The notes beneath the pieces are model-generated. The model did no database searches. It had not been told where the DNA came from and saw only the letters and a list, made by a program, of their open reading frames with translations. Position numbers and translations under genes: made by a program. DNA of 64,000 nucleotides, from assembly GCF_001402875.1 (NCBI RefSeq), contig NZ_CP012946.1, positions 2,520,001 to 2,584,000 of the forward strand, in the 5' to 3' direction. Source of the DNA: Blastochloris viridis. Its GTDB lineage: Bacteria; Pseudomonadota; Alphaproteobacteria; Rhizobiales; Xanthobacteraceae. Of this stretch, positions 36,955-45,985 are shown in pieces (position 1 is the stretch's first letter; every line of letters begins with the position of its first letter).

Positions 36955-37232
36955 GTGATGGACTGCGTGGCGCGGCCGCGGACGACAACCGCTACAACCC
37001 GGACCCAGCCAGATTATCGCCACTAAAGGAAGCAAAATACACTCTTTGGTTGATGTTTGTCGACTTCTTGAGCTCAGGGTAACCTATTGTAAGGCGTATC
37101 TTCCCCTATTTGTTGAACTTAATTGCTTCGTTACCGTGGTTCCCTAGAGTTCCTGCGTCGTATGGCGATAACGCCCGGATTCCGTTGGTGTTCGGTCGAT
37201 TTCGCGTCGGTGCGAGCAGGATAAGCCACCCC

Positions 37233-39524
37233 ATGACTCATCCGCGACCGAGCGCTGTTGTTGGAACCCTTGCAGTTATCGCGGCACTTACCGTCGCGAT
37301 AACACTACCTCTCGGGCTGGGTTGGCTGTCTTACAGACACGCCAGCGAAATATTGGCCAGCCGGGTCGCTGTTGCTGCCGATCATCTTGGCGTCTATGCT
37401 GGCGACTACACCGCGTGGCGCCAGCATCCGGCCTCGATCGCCGCCGTGCTGATGCCGCAGGGCGGCGCCCCCAACGTCGCCTTCCGTGTGTACGACGCCG
37501 CCGGGGTGCCCGTCGCCGACGTCGGTGCGACCGGCAACCGCTTCACCATGATGCAGACGGTACCGGTGCGCGCGATGGGCGAGACCGTCGCGTTCATCGA
37601 GGCGCGGGCTCCGCTGGGGCCGCTGGTACGTCAGATCGCACTGGTGACGGCGCTGGGCGTGGTGCTCGGGTTCCTGATCCATTTCGCGGTGCGGCGGTTT
37701 CCGCAGCGCATGCTGGACCGCGCGCTCGACGAATTGGAGCGTGCCAATTTCGACGTCCGCGCCAAGAACGCCGAACTTGAGACGGCCAACCAACAGCTCC
37801 GTCGCAAGCAGGAGGAGTTCAGGGAGGTCGAGGTCGAGTTGCGCACCCAGAACTATCGGTTCGACCTTGCTCTCACCAACATGTCGCACGGCCTGTGCAT
37901 GTTTGACGACCAGCACCGGCTGATCGTCTGCAACCGAACCTATCAGCTGATGTACCGACTGCCGGATGCGCTGGTCCGGCCGGGGACCTCGCTGCGGGCG
38001 ATGCTGGAGCACCGTATCGCCCACAATACCGCCGGCGTCGGCGATCCCCAGCACAGCTTGACGGAAATGCTCGAGAGCGTTCGCGGCCACGGCCCGCGCG
38101 ACTATGCGCGCGAACTGATGGATGGCCGCATCATCGCCATCTCGCAACGCACGATGGCCGACGGCGGCTTAGTCTGCATTCACGAGGACATCACCGAAAA
38201 GCGGCGCGCGGACGCCCAGATCGCGCACCTCGCCCGTCACGATCTCCTGACCGACCTGCCCAACCGCGTGCTCCTGCGCGAGGAGACCGAGGTTGCGCTG
38301 AGCCGGACGCGCCGCCACACCGACGGCTGTGCGCTGCTGATGCTCGACCTCGATCGCTTCAAGGCGGTCAACGAGGCGCTCGGCCATCCCGCCGGCGATG
38401 AGCTGTTGCGTGAAGCCGCAAGGCGGCTGCGCGCCTGCGTGCGCGCCGAAGACCTCATCGCCCGCCTGGGCAGCGACGAATTCGCCGTGCTGGTGCGCGA
38501 GGGCAAGCACCCCGAGGATGCCATCGCGCTGGCGAAGCGCATCATCGAGGCCATCGCCGAGCCGTTCGCGCTGGAGGGCCGCCTGATCATGCCCTCGGTC
38601 AGCGCCGGCATTGCGGTATCGCCCACCGACGGCGTCCATCCCGACCACTTGCTCAAGAATGCCGATCTCGCGTTGCGCCGCGCCAAGGCCGACGGCGGCG
38701 GCTGCTTCCGCCTGTTCGAGCGGGAGATGGACGCCAAGGTGCAGACGCGCCGCGCGCTCGAACTCGACCTGCGGATTGCCTTCCGCAACAACGAGTTCGA
38801 GCTGTTCTTCCAGCCGCTGGTCCAACTCGCAGGCGGCCGCCTGAGCGGCTTCGAGGCGCTGATCCGTTGGCGCCATCCCGGCCGTGGCCTGGTGCCGCCC
38901 GGCGACTTCATCACCATCGCCGAGGAGATCGGCCTGATCCTGCCGCTCGGCGAATGGGTGCTGCATGAAGCCTGCCGCGAGGCGGCGTCTTGGCCTGACG
39001 ACATCAAGGTCGCGGTCAACCTGTCGTCGGAACAGTTCAAATCGGGGGCAGCGCTGGCCGGCGCGGTGACGGAGGCGCTTTCTGCGTCGGGACTGCCGGC
39101 CCGCCGGCTGGAGCTGGAGATCACCGAGTCGGTGCTGCTGGCCGAGAGCGCCGAGACGCTGGCGACACTGCACCAGCTGCGCGCGCTCGGCCTGTCGGTA
39201 TCGCTCGACGACTTCGGCACCGGCTACTCGTCGCTGAGCTATCTGCGCAAATTCCCGTTCGACAAGATCAAGATCGACCAATCGTTCGTGCGCGAACTCT
39301 CGACCCGCAGCGACTGTACCGCGATCGTGCGGGCTGTTGCCGACCTTGCGCGCACGCTCGGCATGGCCACCGTCGCCGAGGGCGTCGAGACCCTCGACCA
39401 GATGCACGCTCTCCGCGAGCTGGGGTGCGTCGAGGGGCAGGGCTATCTGTTCAGCCGGCCGGTGCCGGCCGCCGACGTGCTCGGCCTTATTCACGATCAC
39501 CAGACCGTGGCGCGCGCGGCGTGA
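37233..39524 (+). CDS. Membrane-anchored PAS-GGDEF-EAL protein
   Basis: A 763-aa cyclic-di-GMP signalling protein. Two transmembrane helices (about 10-35 and 135-160) bracket a short periplasmic sensor region. A coiled coil (about 180-215) and a PAS domain (FDLALTNMSHGLCMFDDQHRLIVCNRTY) follow. The GGDEF domain (about 335-490) has RLGSDEF in place of GGDEF, so cyclase activity may be reduced. The EAL domain (about 510-755) keeps EALIRWRHP, the metal-site NLS and ELEITES, DDFGTGYSSLSYL and AEGVET, so phosphodiesterase activity is likely. The start at 37233 (MTHPRPSAVV) gives a proper first helix; the frame is open 41 codons upstream. The input signal is unknown. Confidence 0.9.
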   Translation: MTHPRPSAVVGTLAVIAALTVAITLPLGLGWLSYRHASEILASRVAVAADHLGVYAGDYTAWRQHPASIAAVLMPQGGAPNVAFRVYDAAGVPVADVGATGNRFTMMQTVPVRAMGETVAFIEARAPLGPLVRQIALVTALGVVLGFLIHFAVRRFPQRMLDRALDELERANFDVRAKNAELETANQQLRRKQEEFREVEVELRTQNYRFDLALTNMSHGLCMFDDQHRLIVCNRTYQLMYRLPDALVRPGTSLRAMLEHRIAHNTAGVGDPQHSLTEMLESVRGHGPRDYARELMDGRIIAISQRTMADGGLVCIHEDITEKRRADAQIAHLARHDLLTDLPNRVLLREETEVALSRTRRHTDGCALLMLDLDRFKAVNEALGHPAGDELLREAARRLRACVRAEDLIARLGSDEFAVLVREGKHPEDAIALAKRIIEAIAEPFALEGRLIMPSVSAGIAVSPTDGVHPDHLLKNADLALRRAKADGGGCFRLFEREMDAKVQTRRALELDLRIAFRNNEFELFFQPLVQLAGGRLSGFEALIRWRHPGRGLVPPGDFITIAEEIGLILPLGEWVLHEACREAASWPDDIKVAVNLSSEQFKSGAALAGAVTEALSASGLPARRLELEITESVLLAESAETLATLHQLRALGLSVSLDDFGTGYSSLSYLRKFPFDKIKIDQSFVRELSTRSDCTAIVRAVADLARTLGMATVAEGVETLDQMHALRELGCVEGQGYLFSRPVPAADVLGLIHDHQTVARAA

Positions 39525-39725
39525 CCGGGCTGCCGACGCGGCGGCTAGAACATCACCCTGTCCGTCCTACCGACCGAGGACGCCGCCGGCCTGCGCGCCT
39601 TGCACAAGCTGCGCTCGCGCGGGTGTCGATCTCGCGGGGGGCGATTTCGGCGGCCGGAATACGAAACTCCGGCGCATCGATCAGAACTCGTTTCGCCAGA
39701 CTGGAGCAGCGCAGCGGCGGAACGC

Positions 39726-39753
39726 AAAACTCCGGCCGATGCGGCCGGAGTTT
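39726..39753. terminator. Terminator between convergent GGDEF-EAL and rlpA genes
   Basis: AAACTCCGGCC-GATGC-GGCCGGAGTTT with A and T flanks serves both directions. It lies 200 bases after the GGDEF-EAL stop and 97 bases after the rlpA stop. The bases between hold only short unsupported frames. Confidence 0.8.
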
Positions 39754-39849
39754 CCTGTCAATTGGGGGTGGCTGGGCTGAAGCCCGGCAGAGGTGACGGC
39801 GGGTCTCCGCGTCGCGTCGACGCGCTGGAACCCGTTGGCCGGAAGCGCC

Positions 39850-40257
39850 TCAGCTCAGCCGCTCGATGCGAACTTGCGTCACGCCGCGATCCACGAAACC
39901 CAGTTCGCGTGCGGCGCCATAGGACAGGTCGATAATGCGGCCACGAATGAAAGGCCCGCGGTTGTTGATGCGGACGACGACAGCGCGGCCATTGCGAAGG
40001 TTGGTGACGCGAACCTGCGCACCAAACGGCAACGAGCGGTGGGCGGCGGTCATCGAATTGCGATCGAACCGTTCGCCGTTGGCGGTGCGACCGCCATGAT
40101 GGCCGTCGTTGTGCCCATAGAATGAAGCCGCACCAACACCGGCCGGCTTTGCATTGGTTTGCGGTTCTGCGTGCAAGGCGACCGAACTCGCGGCAAGCAC
40201 GACGCAGCCAATTGCTGCAGCATAAAGCCGATTGCGGCTCAAGAGATTATTCTTCAA
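39850..40257 (-). CDS. rlpA: RlpA-like septal ring lytic transglycosylase / DPBB protein
   Basis: A 135-aa exported protein: signal peptide [20 protein letters not shown], then a double-psi beta-barrel domain. Family landmarks are [74 protein letters not shown]. The catalytic-type Asp in RIIDLS and the His in AAHRSLP are present. No SPOR domain follows, so it is the short form common in alphaproteobacteria. The family cleaves peptidoglycan lacking stem peptides or acts as a barrel-fold lipoprotein; the lipobox cysteine here (GCVVLAA) is not typical. Confidence 0.87.
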   Translation of the reverse strand: MKNNLLSRNRLYAAAIGCVVLAASSVALHAEPQTNAKPAGVGAASFYGHNDGHHGGRTANGERFDRNSMTAAHRSLPFGAQVRVTNLRNGRAVVVRINNRGPFIRGRIIDLSYGAARELGFVDRGVTQVRIERLS

Positions 40258-40601
40258 GATGTACCCCCTTGTTGAAGATTAAAGTCCTTCACTCACCTCC
40301 GATGATTCATCCGATTTCCAAAAGCCTCCGGATGATCTGTGATCGCTTTTGCCGGCGGTATTTGGCAAAAAAATGGCCGCAAGTCATGGATGAACTGGGC
40401 CAAAAATCGCAGAATTGGTAAACAACGACGCCGGCGATGCCCGGGGCAAGGCATGAACCGCTGTTGAAACCGTATTTTATCCAATGTGTTCTTCCCTCTG
40501 GTTGCCGAGCGCGCGGGGGCGCGAAAACGGTTCGAGCCAGAAGGGCTGCAGGCTCCGTTGCGACCTGCCGTTGGGCCGACTAATGTCATGTCTCTCGCGC
40601 C
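40258..40601. other. Intergenic region rlpA-tRNA
   Basis: 344 bases. They hold the rlpA promoter (- strand) and the tRNA promoter. No operator, repeat or small gene was recognised. Confidence 0.3.
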
Positions 40602-40677
40602 GGGCCCGTAGCTCAATGGTCAGAGCCGGCGGCTCATAACCGCTTGGTTGCAGGTTCGAATCCTGCCGGGCCTACCA
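40602..40677 (+). tRNA. tRNA-Ile with CAU anticodon (lysidine type; Met-CAU less likely)
   Basis: 76 bases including encoded CCA. The cloverleaf is: acceptor GGGCCCG / CGGGCCT, D arm GCTC...GAGC, anticodon arm CGGCGGCTCATAACCGC with anticodon CAT, and T arm CAGGTTCGAATCCTG. The anticodon loop CTCATAA and the variable/T region (TTGGTTGCAGG) resemble tRNA-Ile2(CAU), whose C34 is modified to lysidine so that it reads AUA. The first acceptor pair is G1-U72. Confidence 0.9.
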
Positions 40678-40783
40678 GCGCGCGCATGCCGTTTCACCGA
40701 CCCGGTCGGGTGGTCGCCGTCGCTTCGTCCTTGAAGGCGGCGCGAAATCGCGGCAAAGCTCGGCTGCAAAATCGGAGTGCGCC

Positions 40784-41476
40784 ATGGTCCCCGTTCGCCT
40801 TTTCGTCGCCATCGCCGCGTCGCTGGTGCTGACCGGCCCGCTTGCCGCCCAGCCCGCTCCCCGCCTGATCACCGTCATCGGCGAAGCCGCACTGGCGGCC
40901 GCGCCCGACCGCGCCTTCGTCACCGCCGGCGTCACCTCTCAGGGCAAGTCGGCCCGCGACGCGCTGACCGCGAACGGCCGCACCATGGCCGAAGTGCTGC
41001 GCGCACTGGACGCCTTCGGGGTGCCGGCCAGCGACGTCAGCACCACCGAGGTGTCGGTGCAGCCGCTCGTTTCCAGCCCGAAGGACGGCGACCGCGCCCG
41101 CCGCGTCGTCGGCTACACCGTGAGCAACGAGGTGAACGTCCAGCTGACCGATCCCGCCAAGCTCGGCGAGGCGCTCGACAAGCTGGTCGCCGCCGGCGCC
41201 AACCAGATTTCCGACGTCCGGTTCGGCTTTGCCGACGAGGCCAAGCGCCGCGACGCGGTGCGCGCCGCGGCGGTGAACGAGGCGAGGCGCAAGGCCGAGC
41301 TCTACGCCACCGCCGCCGGCGCCCGTCTCGGACGGGTGATGGCGCTGTCCGAAGTCAACGCCGCGTCGCCGCGACGGGCGCTGATGCTGCACGCCACCGG
41401 CGATGCGGTGCCGGTCGCGCCGGGCACCATGAGCCTGGACGTCCAGGTGTCGGTCACCTGGGAACTCGACAACTGA
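40784..41476 (+). CDS. SIMPL-domain (DUF541) periplasmic protein
   Basis: A 230-aa exported protein. The signal peptide MVPVRLFVAIAASLVLTGPL-AAQ is followed by the SIMPL/DUF541 domain over the whole mature part: ITVIGEAALAAAPDRAFVTAGV, YTVSNEVNVQLTDPAKLGEALDKLVAAGANQISDVRF, and the terminal LDVQVSVTWEL. E. coli relatives are linked to oxidative-stress resistance; biochemical function is unknown. It is a single gene directly after the tRNA, with no close partner. Confidence 0.9.
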   Translation: MVPVRLFVAIAASLVLTGPLAAQPAPRLITVIGEAALAAAPDRAFVTAGVTSQGKSARDALTANGRTMAEVLRALDAFGVPASDVSTTEVSVQPLVSSPKDGDRARRVVGYTVSNEVNVQLTDPAKLGEALDKLVAAGANQISDVRFGFADEAKRRDAVRAAAVNEARRKAELYATAAGARLGRVMALSEVNAASPRRALMLHATGDAVPVAPGTMSLDVQVSVTWELDN

Positions 41477-41526
41477 TGCGATTTGCCGCGTGATCGCACG
41501 TGATCACGGAAATAGCGTCGTCGAGA

Positions 41527-41600
41527 ATCTTTGATCGGAAGGGGATTTTTCGGCGAACGGACGACGAAACTCCGGCCTGAGTGGCCGGATTTCGTTGATC
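41527..41600. repeat. Second dispersed repeat family, copy 2, with terminator hairpin
   Basis: It shares TTGATCGGAA, a G-run, TTTTTCGGCG, then GGACGACGAAAC.CCGGCCTGA with the copy at 7235. Its end forms the stem TCCGGCC-TGAG-TGGCCGGA, which can terminate both convergent neighbours. Confidence 0.55.
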
Positions 41601-41643
41601 CGTTCGCGCCCTGCGCGACTTCGGGCGAGCGGTCCTCGGGCGA

Positions 41644-42618
41644 TCAGTGAAGCCGGGGGCGGCGGAGGAAGGCATCGCGTGCGGCGGAGTGCACCCGCGC
41701 TTCGATGACGCGGCCCTCGCGCCACAGCCGCAGCGGCACTTCGACGCCGGCCGGGCCGAGCGCCCATATTTCGCGGAACAACTCGGCGAGATCGGTGGTC
41801 GCGACCTCGCCGACGGCGAGCACGACGTCACCGATCTGCAGCCCGGCCTGCACTGCCGGACCGCGCTCGACAAGGCCGATCACAGTCAGGCTGTCGTCGA
41901 GGTCGCTGGCAAGCATGCCGAGCCAGGGCCGCGGCGGCCGTTGCGGCCTGCCGAACGCCAGCAGATCGCCGAGGATCGGCGGCAGCAATTCGATCGGCAC
42001 CATCATGTTGATCGGCTCGCTGCCACCGCCGCGCAGGGCGCGCTCCAGGTGCAACGAGCCGATGCCGATCAGTTCGCCGCTCGGCGCGATCAACGCCGTT
42101 CCACCCCAAAACGGGTGCGCCGGCGCGGTGAACAGAGCCTCATCGAGCAGGTATTCCCAATAGCCGGCGAACTCCTGCTTGGCGATCACCCGCGCCGCCA
42201 GCGAGCGCGACCGGCCGCCGGAGGCTGCGACCAGCGCCGCGCCGCCGACCGCCACCGATTTCGAGTGGCCCATCGGCAGCACCGGCAGGTCGAGCCGCCC
42301 CAGCGCCTGCACCAGCCCAAAGCCGGTTTCGTGGTCGTAGCCAATCGGATCGCCCTGGATCAGCCGCCCGTCGCGACAGGCGATCCACACCGTGTCGGCC
42401 TCGGTGATGAGATAGCCGACCGTCAGCACCACCCCCTCGCGGATCACCACGCCGTGGCCGGCGCGCTCGGTACCAAGCACCGGCGCGGTGAAGGCATCGG
42501 CCGGGACGGTCGTGGACAGGCCGACCACCGCATCGAAAACGTGGTCGAGGTCGAACCGCCAATCTCCCGGTCGCGGCTGCAGGTCGGCCGCAACCGCCCA
42601 GTTTTCGATCTGAGTCAT
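41644..42618 (-). CDS. HtrA/Deg-like PDZ protein lacking the protease triad
   Basis: A 324-aa protein with a trypsin-like domain (about 20-215) and one PDZ domain (about 230-310, PWLGMLASDLDDSLTVIGLVERGPAVQAGLQIGDVVL). The fold markers of HtrA are recognisable, but the active-site positions are changed. The TNHHV segment reads TVGYL (about 66-70), the Asp segment reads ETGFGLVQ, and GNSGGPL reads FWGGTALI (about 170-177). It should therefore be a non-cleaving binding protein. No signal peptide is present from the start at 42618, which follows an ideal GGAGGT site, so a cytoplasmic location is likely. No operon partner is seen. Confidence 0.8.
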   Translation of the reverse strand: MTQIENWAVAADLQPRPGDWRFDLDHVFDAVVGLSTTVPADAFTAPVLGTERAGHGVVIREGVVLTVGYLITEADTVWIACRDGRLIQGDPIGYDHETGFGLVQALGRLDLPVLPMGHSKSVAVGGAALVAASGGRSRSLAARVIAKQEFAGYWEYLLDEALFTAPAHPFWGGTALIAPSGELIGIGSLHLERALRGGGSEPINMMVPIELLPPILGDLLAFGRPQRPPRPWLGMLASDLDDSLTVIGLVERGPAVQAGLQIGDVVLAVGEVATTDLAELFREIWALGPAGVEVPLRLWREGRVIEARVHSAARDAFLRRPRLH

Positions 42619-43265
42619 GAGGCACCTCCGCATCCGGTTAGATGGTCCGCCCAGCTCCACCGGCAAGCGCCGGTCGCTTAAAACTGAAGACAGCCAAAAA
42701 TTGAAAGACCAGCCAAGCCAAAGCGGCGCAGTCGCCCCACTCGCCGGCTTCCGCCGGAGCCAGCTCGCCATTCCTTTGCGTCCGGCACCATTATCATTTG
42801 CTGATTATTACCTGTCATTTATCGAAAGAACCGTTCAGCGGACCCTACGTTCCCTGAACTCAACGGGACCAAAACAGGCCGGACCTCGATGAGGTACGGC
42901 AACGGCAAGAACGCCATCGGCGCCCGCCCAGACCGGAGACACTGGCGGCCAGCGTGGGGACGCAACGAACTGCCTCGGCCAGGCATCGCCGCTGGAACGA
43001 TGGCGGCCCACGTGTCTCGGGCGGGCGGCTACCCACCGGCGCCAGTGTTGGTTTAGCCGAACACAGCGACAATCTTGAATGAAAGACGTTATCCGTCTGC
43101 AAAGACCTGGCTTCGCGGTGCAACAAAGCTTAGCAATAGACAAAGCTTGATCGTAACCTGTATTTCTTTTCTGAACGCTTGTTCAGATTATTATGCAGCT
43201 CACGTCTGAAACAATGTCTTAATCAATGAGTTTTCGGTCCATCCCACGGGATCGGAGGATCGATC
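42619..43265. other. Intergenic region with palindromic operator-like site at 43171-43186
   Basis: About 650 bases. CTGAAC-GCTT-GTTCAG (43171-43186) is a perfect 6-bp inverted repeat of the kind bound by TetR-type repressors, 80 bases before the 159-aa secreted-protein gene. The left end carries the ribosome site of the PDZ protein gene. A 102-codon frame on the - strand lacks a ribosome site and any family match and is not called. Confidence 0.4.
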
Positions 43266-43745
43266 ATGAAGCTCAATATGTTTACTCGAACCGTGACTGC
43301 TACGGCGCTCTCGGCGGTCATGTTGGCAGGCGTCGCGGCGACCTCGGCAGAGGCGCAACCGCGCCACGGCTACCGCGGCGGGGCCTTCCACGCCAGCCAC
43401 GGCGGCTGGCGCGGCGACCGCGGCTGGTACGGCAACCGTTGGGTCAGCAACCGCGGCTGGTACGGCAATCGCGGCTGGTACGGCAATCGCTGGGCCAGCA
43501 ACCGCGGCTGGGGCTGGAACCGCGGCTGGGGCAACAACTGGGGATGGGGCGCCGCCGGCCTGATGAGCGGCCTGACCCTGGGCGCGTTGGCGAGCAACTC
43601 CGGTTGGGGCTATGGCAGCGGCTATTATGGCAGCGGCTATTATGGCGCCGGCTATTATGGCGCCGGCAGCGGCTATTATGGCGCGGCCTGGGGCGAGCCG
43701 GTCTACTATCCCGGCACATACTATCGCCGCTGCATCTGCCGCTGA
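43266..43745 (+). CDS. Secreted Gly/Tyr/Trp-rich repeat protein
   Basis: A 159-aa exported low-complexity protein of no named family. The signal peptide (about 1-30, ending SAEA) is followed by repeats of RGWYGNR, at least three in tandem, then a GWG-rich part. A short hydrophobic segment (GAAGLMSGLTLGALA) and tandem SGYYGAG-like units come next, and it ends in the two-cysteine tail YYRRCICR. The start at 43266 follows GGAGGATCG. Such proteins are found in cell envelopes of Hyphomicrobiales, with unknown role. It has its own downstream hairpin. Confidence 0.78.
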   Translation: MKLNMFTRTVTATALSAVMLAGVAATSAEAQPRHGYRGGAFHASHGGWRGDRGWYGNRWVSNRGWYGNRGWYGNRWASNRGWGWNRGWGNNWGWGAAGLMSGLTLGALASNSGWGYGSGYYGSGYYGAGYYGAGSGYYGAAWGEPVYYPGTYYRRCICR

Positions 43746-43810
43746 CGTCGCCCGCCGGCCTGCGGGCCTGGACGGAACCGGTGTTCTGACGGCAGGTCCG
43801 GAAAATCGAG

Positions 43811-43835
43811 CGCCGCCGTGGCCGTCACGGCGGCG
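43811..43835 (+). terminator. Terminator-like hairpin after the Gly/Tyr-rich gene
   Basis: CGCCGCCGTG-GCCGT-CACGGCGGCG followed by TTCTG, 66 bases after the stop codon. A similar stem occurs after the next gene. Confidence 0.6.
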
Positions 43836-44308
43836 TTCTGCCGCACTCCACCCGCCGTCAGGCGGCTTCGCTCTCGGATCAAAATAAATTTCAAAAAATG
43901 CGTGGCCTTGCCACCCCTCGACAGAGGCATGGCGCGAAAACACCATCCGACCGGGCGCATTTCTTAGAAAATTTCCGGCAGCGACCAAAACCTTCCAGGG
44001 GCGAAACCTCCGCCGCTTCTGGACGCAATGGGCCGACGCCATCTGGACAGTATTGCGTTGTTCGTCGGCCCGCAGTGGCGGCGCCCGGCGTCCCGCCCCA
44101 CCTCTTCTCTCACGGGCAGTGCTGGCGGGCAGTTGCTTGGTCATCGTTCGGCCCAAGCTGCGGCGGAAATCCGGCAATGACGCGAAATTCGCGCCTCGAT
44201 ACTGGAATTTCGCTCCTCATTCATCTAGATCACGCCAGACTTAACTGGCGCCGGATGTTGCGGACGTCTATATTGAGTCCCGTATCGCGTTCGTGTGGGG
44301 TGTCGACG
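43836..44308. other. Intergenic region before the Pro-rich secreted gene
   Basis: About 470 bases without a supported gene. It should hold the promoter of the 106-aa gene; no clear motif was found. Confidence 0.3.
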
Positions 44309-44629
44309 ATGATCGTCCGACCTGTGCTCAACAAGGCGTTGGCCGCGGGGCTTGCAGCTGCGGTGCTGCTGGCCACGGTGCCGGCGCAGGCGCAGCCGCC
44401 CTATCCCCCGCCCGGCCCGCCCTACGGCTATCGGCCGCCGCCGCCGCGTCATCATGGTGGGGATGCCGGCGCCGCCGCGGCGCTGGGCCTGTTGGGTGGC
44501 ATTGCGGTCGGCGCCGCCATCGCCGGCTCGCAGCCGCCACCCCCGCCGCCGCGGCAGTGCTGGTTGGAGCGCCGCAAGGTGTGGGTCGACGGCCACCGCG
44601 AATGGGAAGAGGTTGAAGTCTGCCGCTGA
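44309..44629 (+). CDS. Secreted Pro-rich small protein
   Basis: A 106-aa exported protein of unknown function. The signal peptide is MIVRPVLNKALAAGLAAAVL...PAQAQ. A Pro-rich stretch (YPPPGPPYGYRPPPPRHH), a Gly/Ala hydrophobic segment (AAALGLLGGIAVGAAIAG) that may insert in a membrane, and a C-terminal patch with two cysteines (QCWLERRKVWVDGHREWEEVEVC) follow. The same organisation (glycine-zipper-like segment plus a CW...C tail) is common in small envelope proteins of Bradyrhizobium relatives. The next hairpin terminates it. Confidence 0.75.
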   Translation: MIVRPVLNKALAAGLAAAVLLATVPAQAQPPYPPPGPPYGYRPPPPRHHGGDAGAAAALGLLGGIAVGAAIAGSQPPPPPPRQCWLERRKVWVDGHREWEEVEVCR

Positions 44630-44657
44630 ACCTTCCCGCCTCCGTGAGGTTCAGTGC

Positions 44658-44694
44658 AAACGCCGCCGTGTTCCCCTGCACGGCGGCGTTTTTC
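44658..44694 (+). terminator. Rho-independent terminator
   Basis: AAACGCCGCCGTG-TTCCCCTG-CACGGCGGCGTTTTTCTG: a strong stem with a T-run, 30 bases after the Pro-rich gene. Confidence 0.9.
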
Positions 44695-44856
44695 TGTTCG
44701 GACGGCAGCGCCGCCTCGCCGATTCACCCCATCGCACCGGCGGCGCCGCGGTGACCACACCAAGCCTGACGCCCCAGGCCCTTGCTCTGGAAGCACATTT
44801 TTAAGGCGGTGGTTTGCGCTTTGCGCATACGGCGCCAAGCGCTCTATGGTCGAAAG

Positions 44857-45963
44857 ATGCCGACCTTCACCCCCGAACAGGATGCCGCGCTCACCGCAGT
44901 GGCGCAGTGGCTGAAAAACCGCCCCAATGGCGCGACCCAGGTGTTCCGGCTGTTCGGCTATGCCGGCACCGGCAAGACCACTTTGGCGCGCCATATCGCC
45001 GAGGGCGTCGACGGCACGGTGAAATTCGCCGCCTTCACCGGCAAGGCGGCGAGCGTGATGCGCCAGCGCGGCTGCGACGGCGCCACCACCATCCATTCGC
45101 TGATCTACAAGGCGCAGGAGAGCGAGGAGGAGATCCCGAGCTTTCAGCTGTGGGACGACGCGCCGGCCTCCAAGGCCAGGCTGATCATCGTCGACGAATG
45201 CTCGATGGTGGACGAGGAGTTGGGCCGCGACCTGCTCTCGTTCGGTGTACCGGTGCTGGTGCTGGGCGACCCGGCGCAATTGCCGCCGATCCAGGGCGGC
45301 GGCTTCTTCACCGCCTCCAACCCGGACGCCATGCTGGAGGAGGTCCACCGCCAGGCGGCCGGCGATCCGATCATCCGGCTGTCGATGACGGTACGCACCG
45401 GCGGCCGCCTCGCCCCCGGCGAATGGGGCGACACCCAGGTGGTGCGGCGCGATACGCTCGATCCGCAGCGGGTGATCGGTGCCGAGCAGGTGCTGGTCGG
45501 CCGCAACAACACCCGCCGGGCCTATAACCAGCGCCTGCGCGAGCACCGCGGCTTCACCGACCCGTTGCCGGTGGCGTCCGACCGGCTGGTGTGCCTGCGC
45601 AACAACCGCAAGAAGGGCCTGTTCAACGGCGCGCTGTGGTCGGCGGTCGAGGCAACGCCCGGCCGCACCAAGGCGATCGTCAAGCTGGTGCTGAAGCCCG
45701 AGGACGACGGCCGCAGGAAGCCGCTGAAGGTGTCGGTGCGTTCCGAGTGCTTCCTCGGCGGGCTGGAGCAACTCGACTGGCAGATGCGCCGCAACTTCGA
45801 TGAGTTCGACTACGGCTACGTGCTCACCGTCCACAAGGCACAAGGCTCGCAGTGGGACGACGTGGTGCTGTTCGACGAGAGCTTCGCCTTCCCCGACAGC
45901 CGCGCCCGCTGGCTCTACACCGGCATCACGCGGGCGGCGAAGCGGCTTTGCGTGGTGGTGTAG
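44857..45963 (+). CDS. RecD-like ATP-dependent DNA helicase (AAA_30/UvrD_C_2)
   Basis: A 368-aa superfamily 1 helicase-like ATPase. Motif I is GYAGTGKTT (near residue 35), motif Ia FAAFTGKAASVMRQRG, motif II IIVDECSMVD, and motif III VLVLGDPAQLPPI. Motif V/VI appears as DYGYVLTVHKAQGSQWDDVVLF and WLYTGITRA. The length is much shorter than RecD2; it contains the AAA_30 core and the UvrD_C_2 end with no N-terminal domain. Small stand-alone relatives are common in alphaproteobacteria and in phages. ATG 44857 is used; the frame is open 25 codons upstream. No RecB or RecC gene is nearby. Confidence 0.87.
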   Translation: MPTFTPEQDAALTAVAQWLKNRPNGATQVFRLFGYAGTGKTTLARHIAEGVDGTVKFAAFTGKAASVMRQRGCDGATTIHSLIYKAQESEEEIPSFQLWDDAPASKARLIIVDECSMVDEELGRDLLSFGVPVLVLGDPAQLPPIQGGGFFTASNPDAMLEEVHRQAAGDPIIRLSMTVRTGGRLAPGEWGDTQVVRRDTLDPQRVIGAEQVLVGRNNTRRAYNQRLREHRGFTDPLPVASDRLVCLRNNRKKGLFNGALWSAVEATPGRTKAIVKLVLKPEDDGRRKPLKVSVRSECFLGGLEQLDWQMRRNFDEFDYGYVLTVHKAQGSQWDDVVLFDESFAFPDSRARWLYTGITRAAKRLCVVV

Positions 45964-45985
45964 GACGACATTCTCTATGCTGCCT

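Noticed and set aside
42835..43143. A 102-codon frame on the - strand before the Gly/Tyr-rich gene
   Set aside because: No ribosome site, unusual residue composition and no recognisable family; treated as non-coding.
43380..43720. Repeats in the Gly/Tyr/Trp-rich gene as a CRISPR-like array
   Set aside because: The repeats are short, in frame and codon-aligned within a signal-peptide protein; there are no spacers. No CRISPR array was seen in the window.
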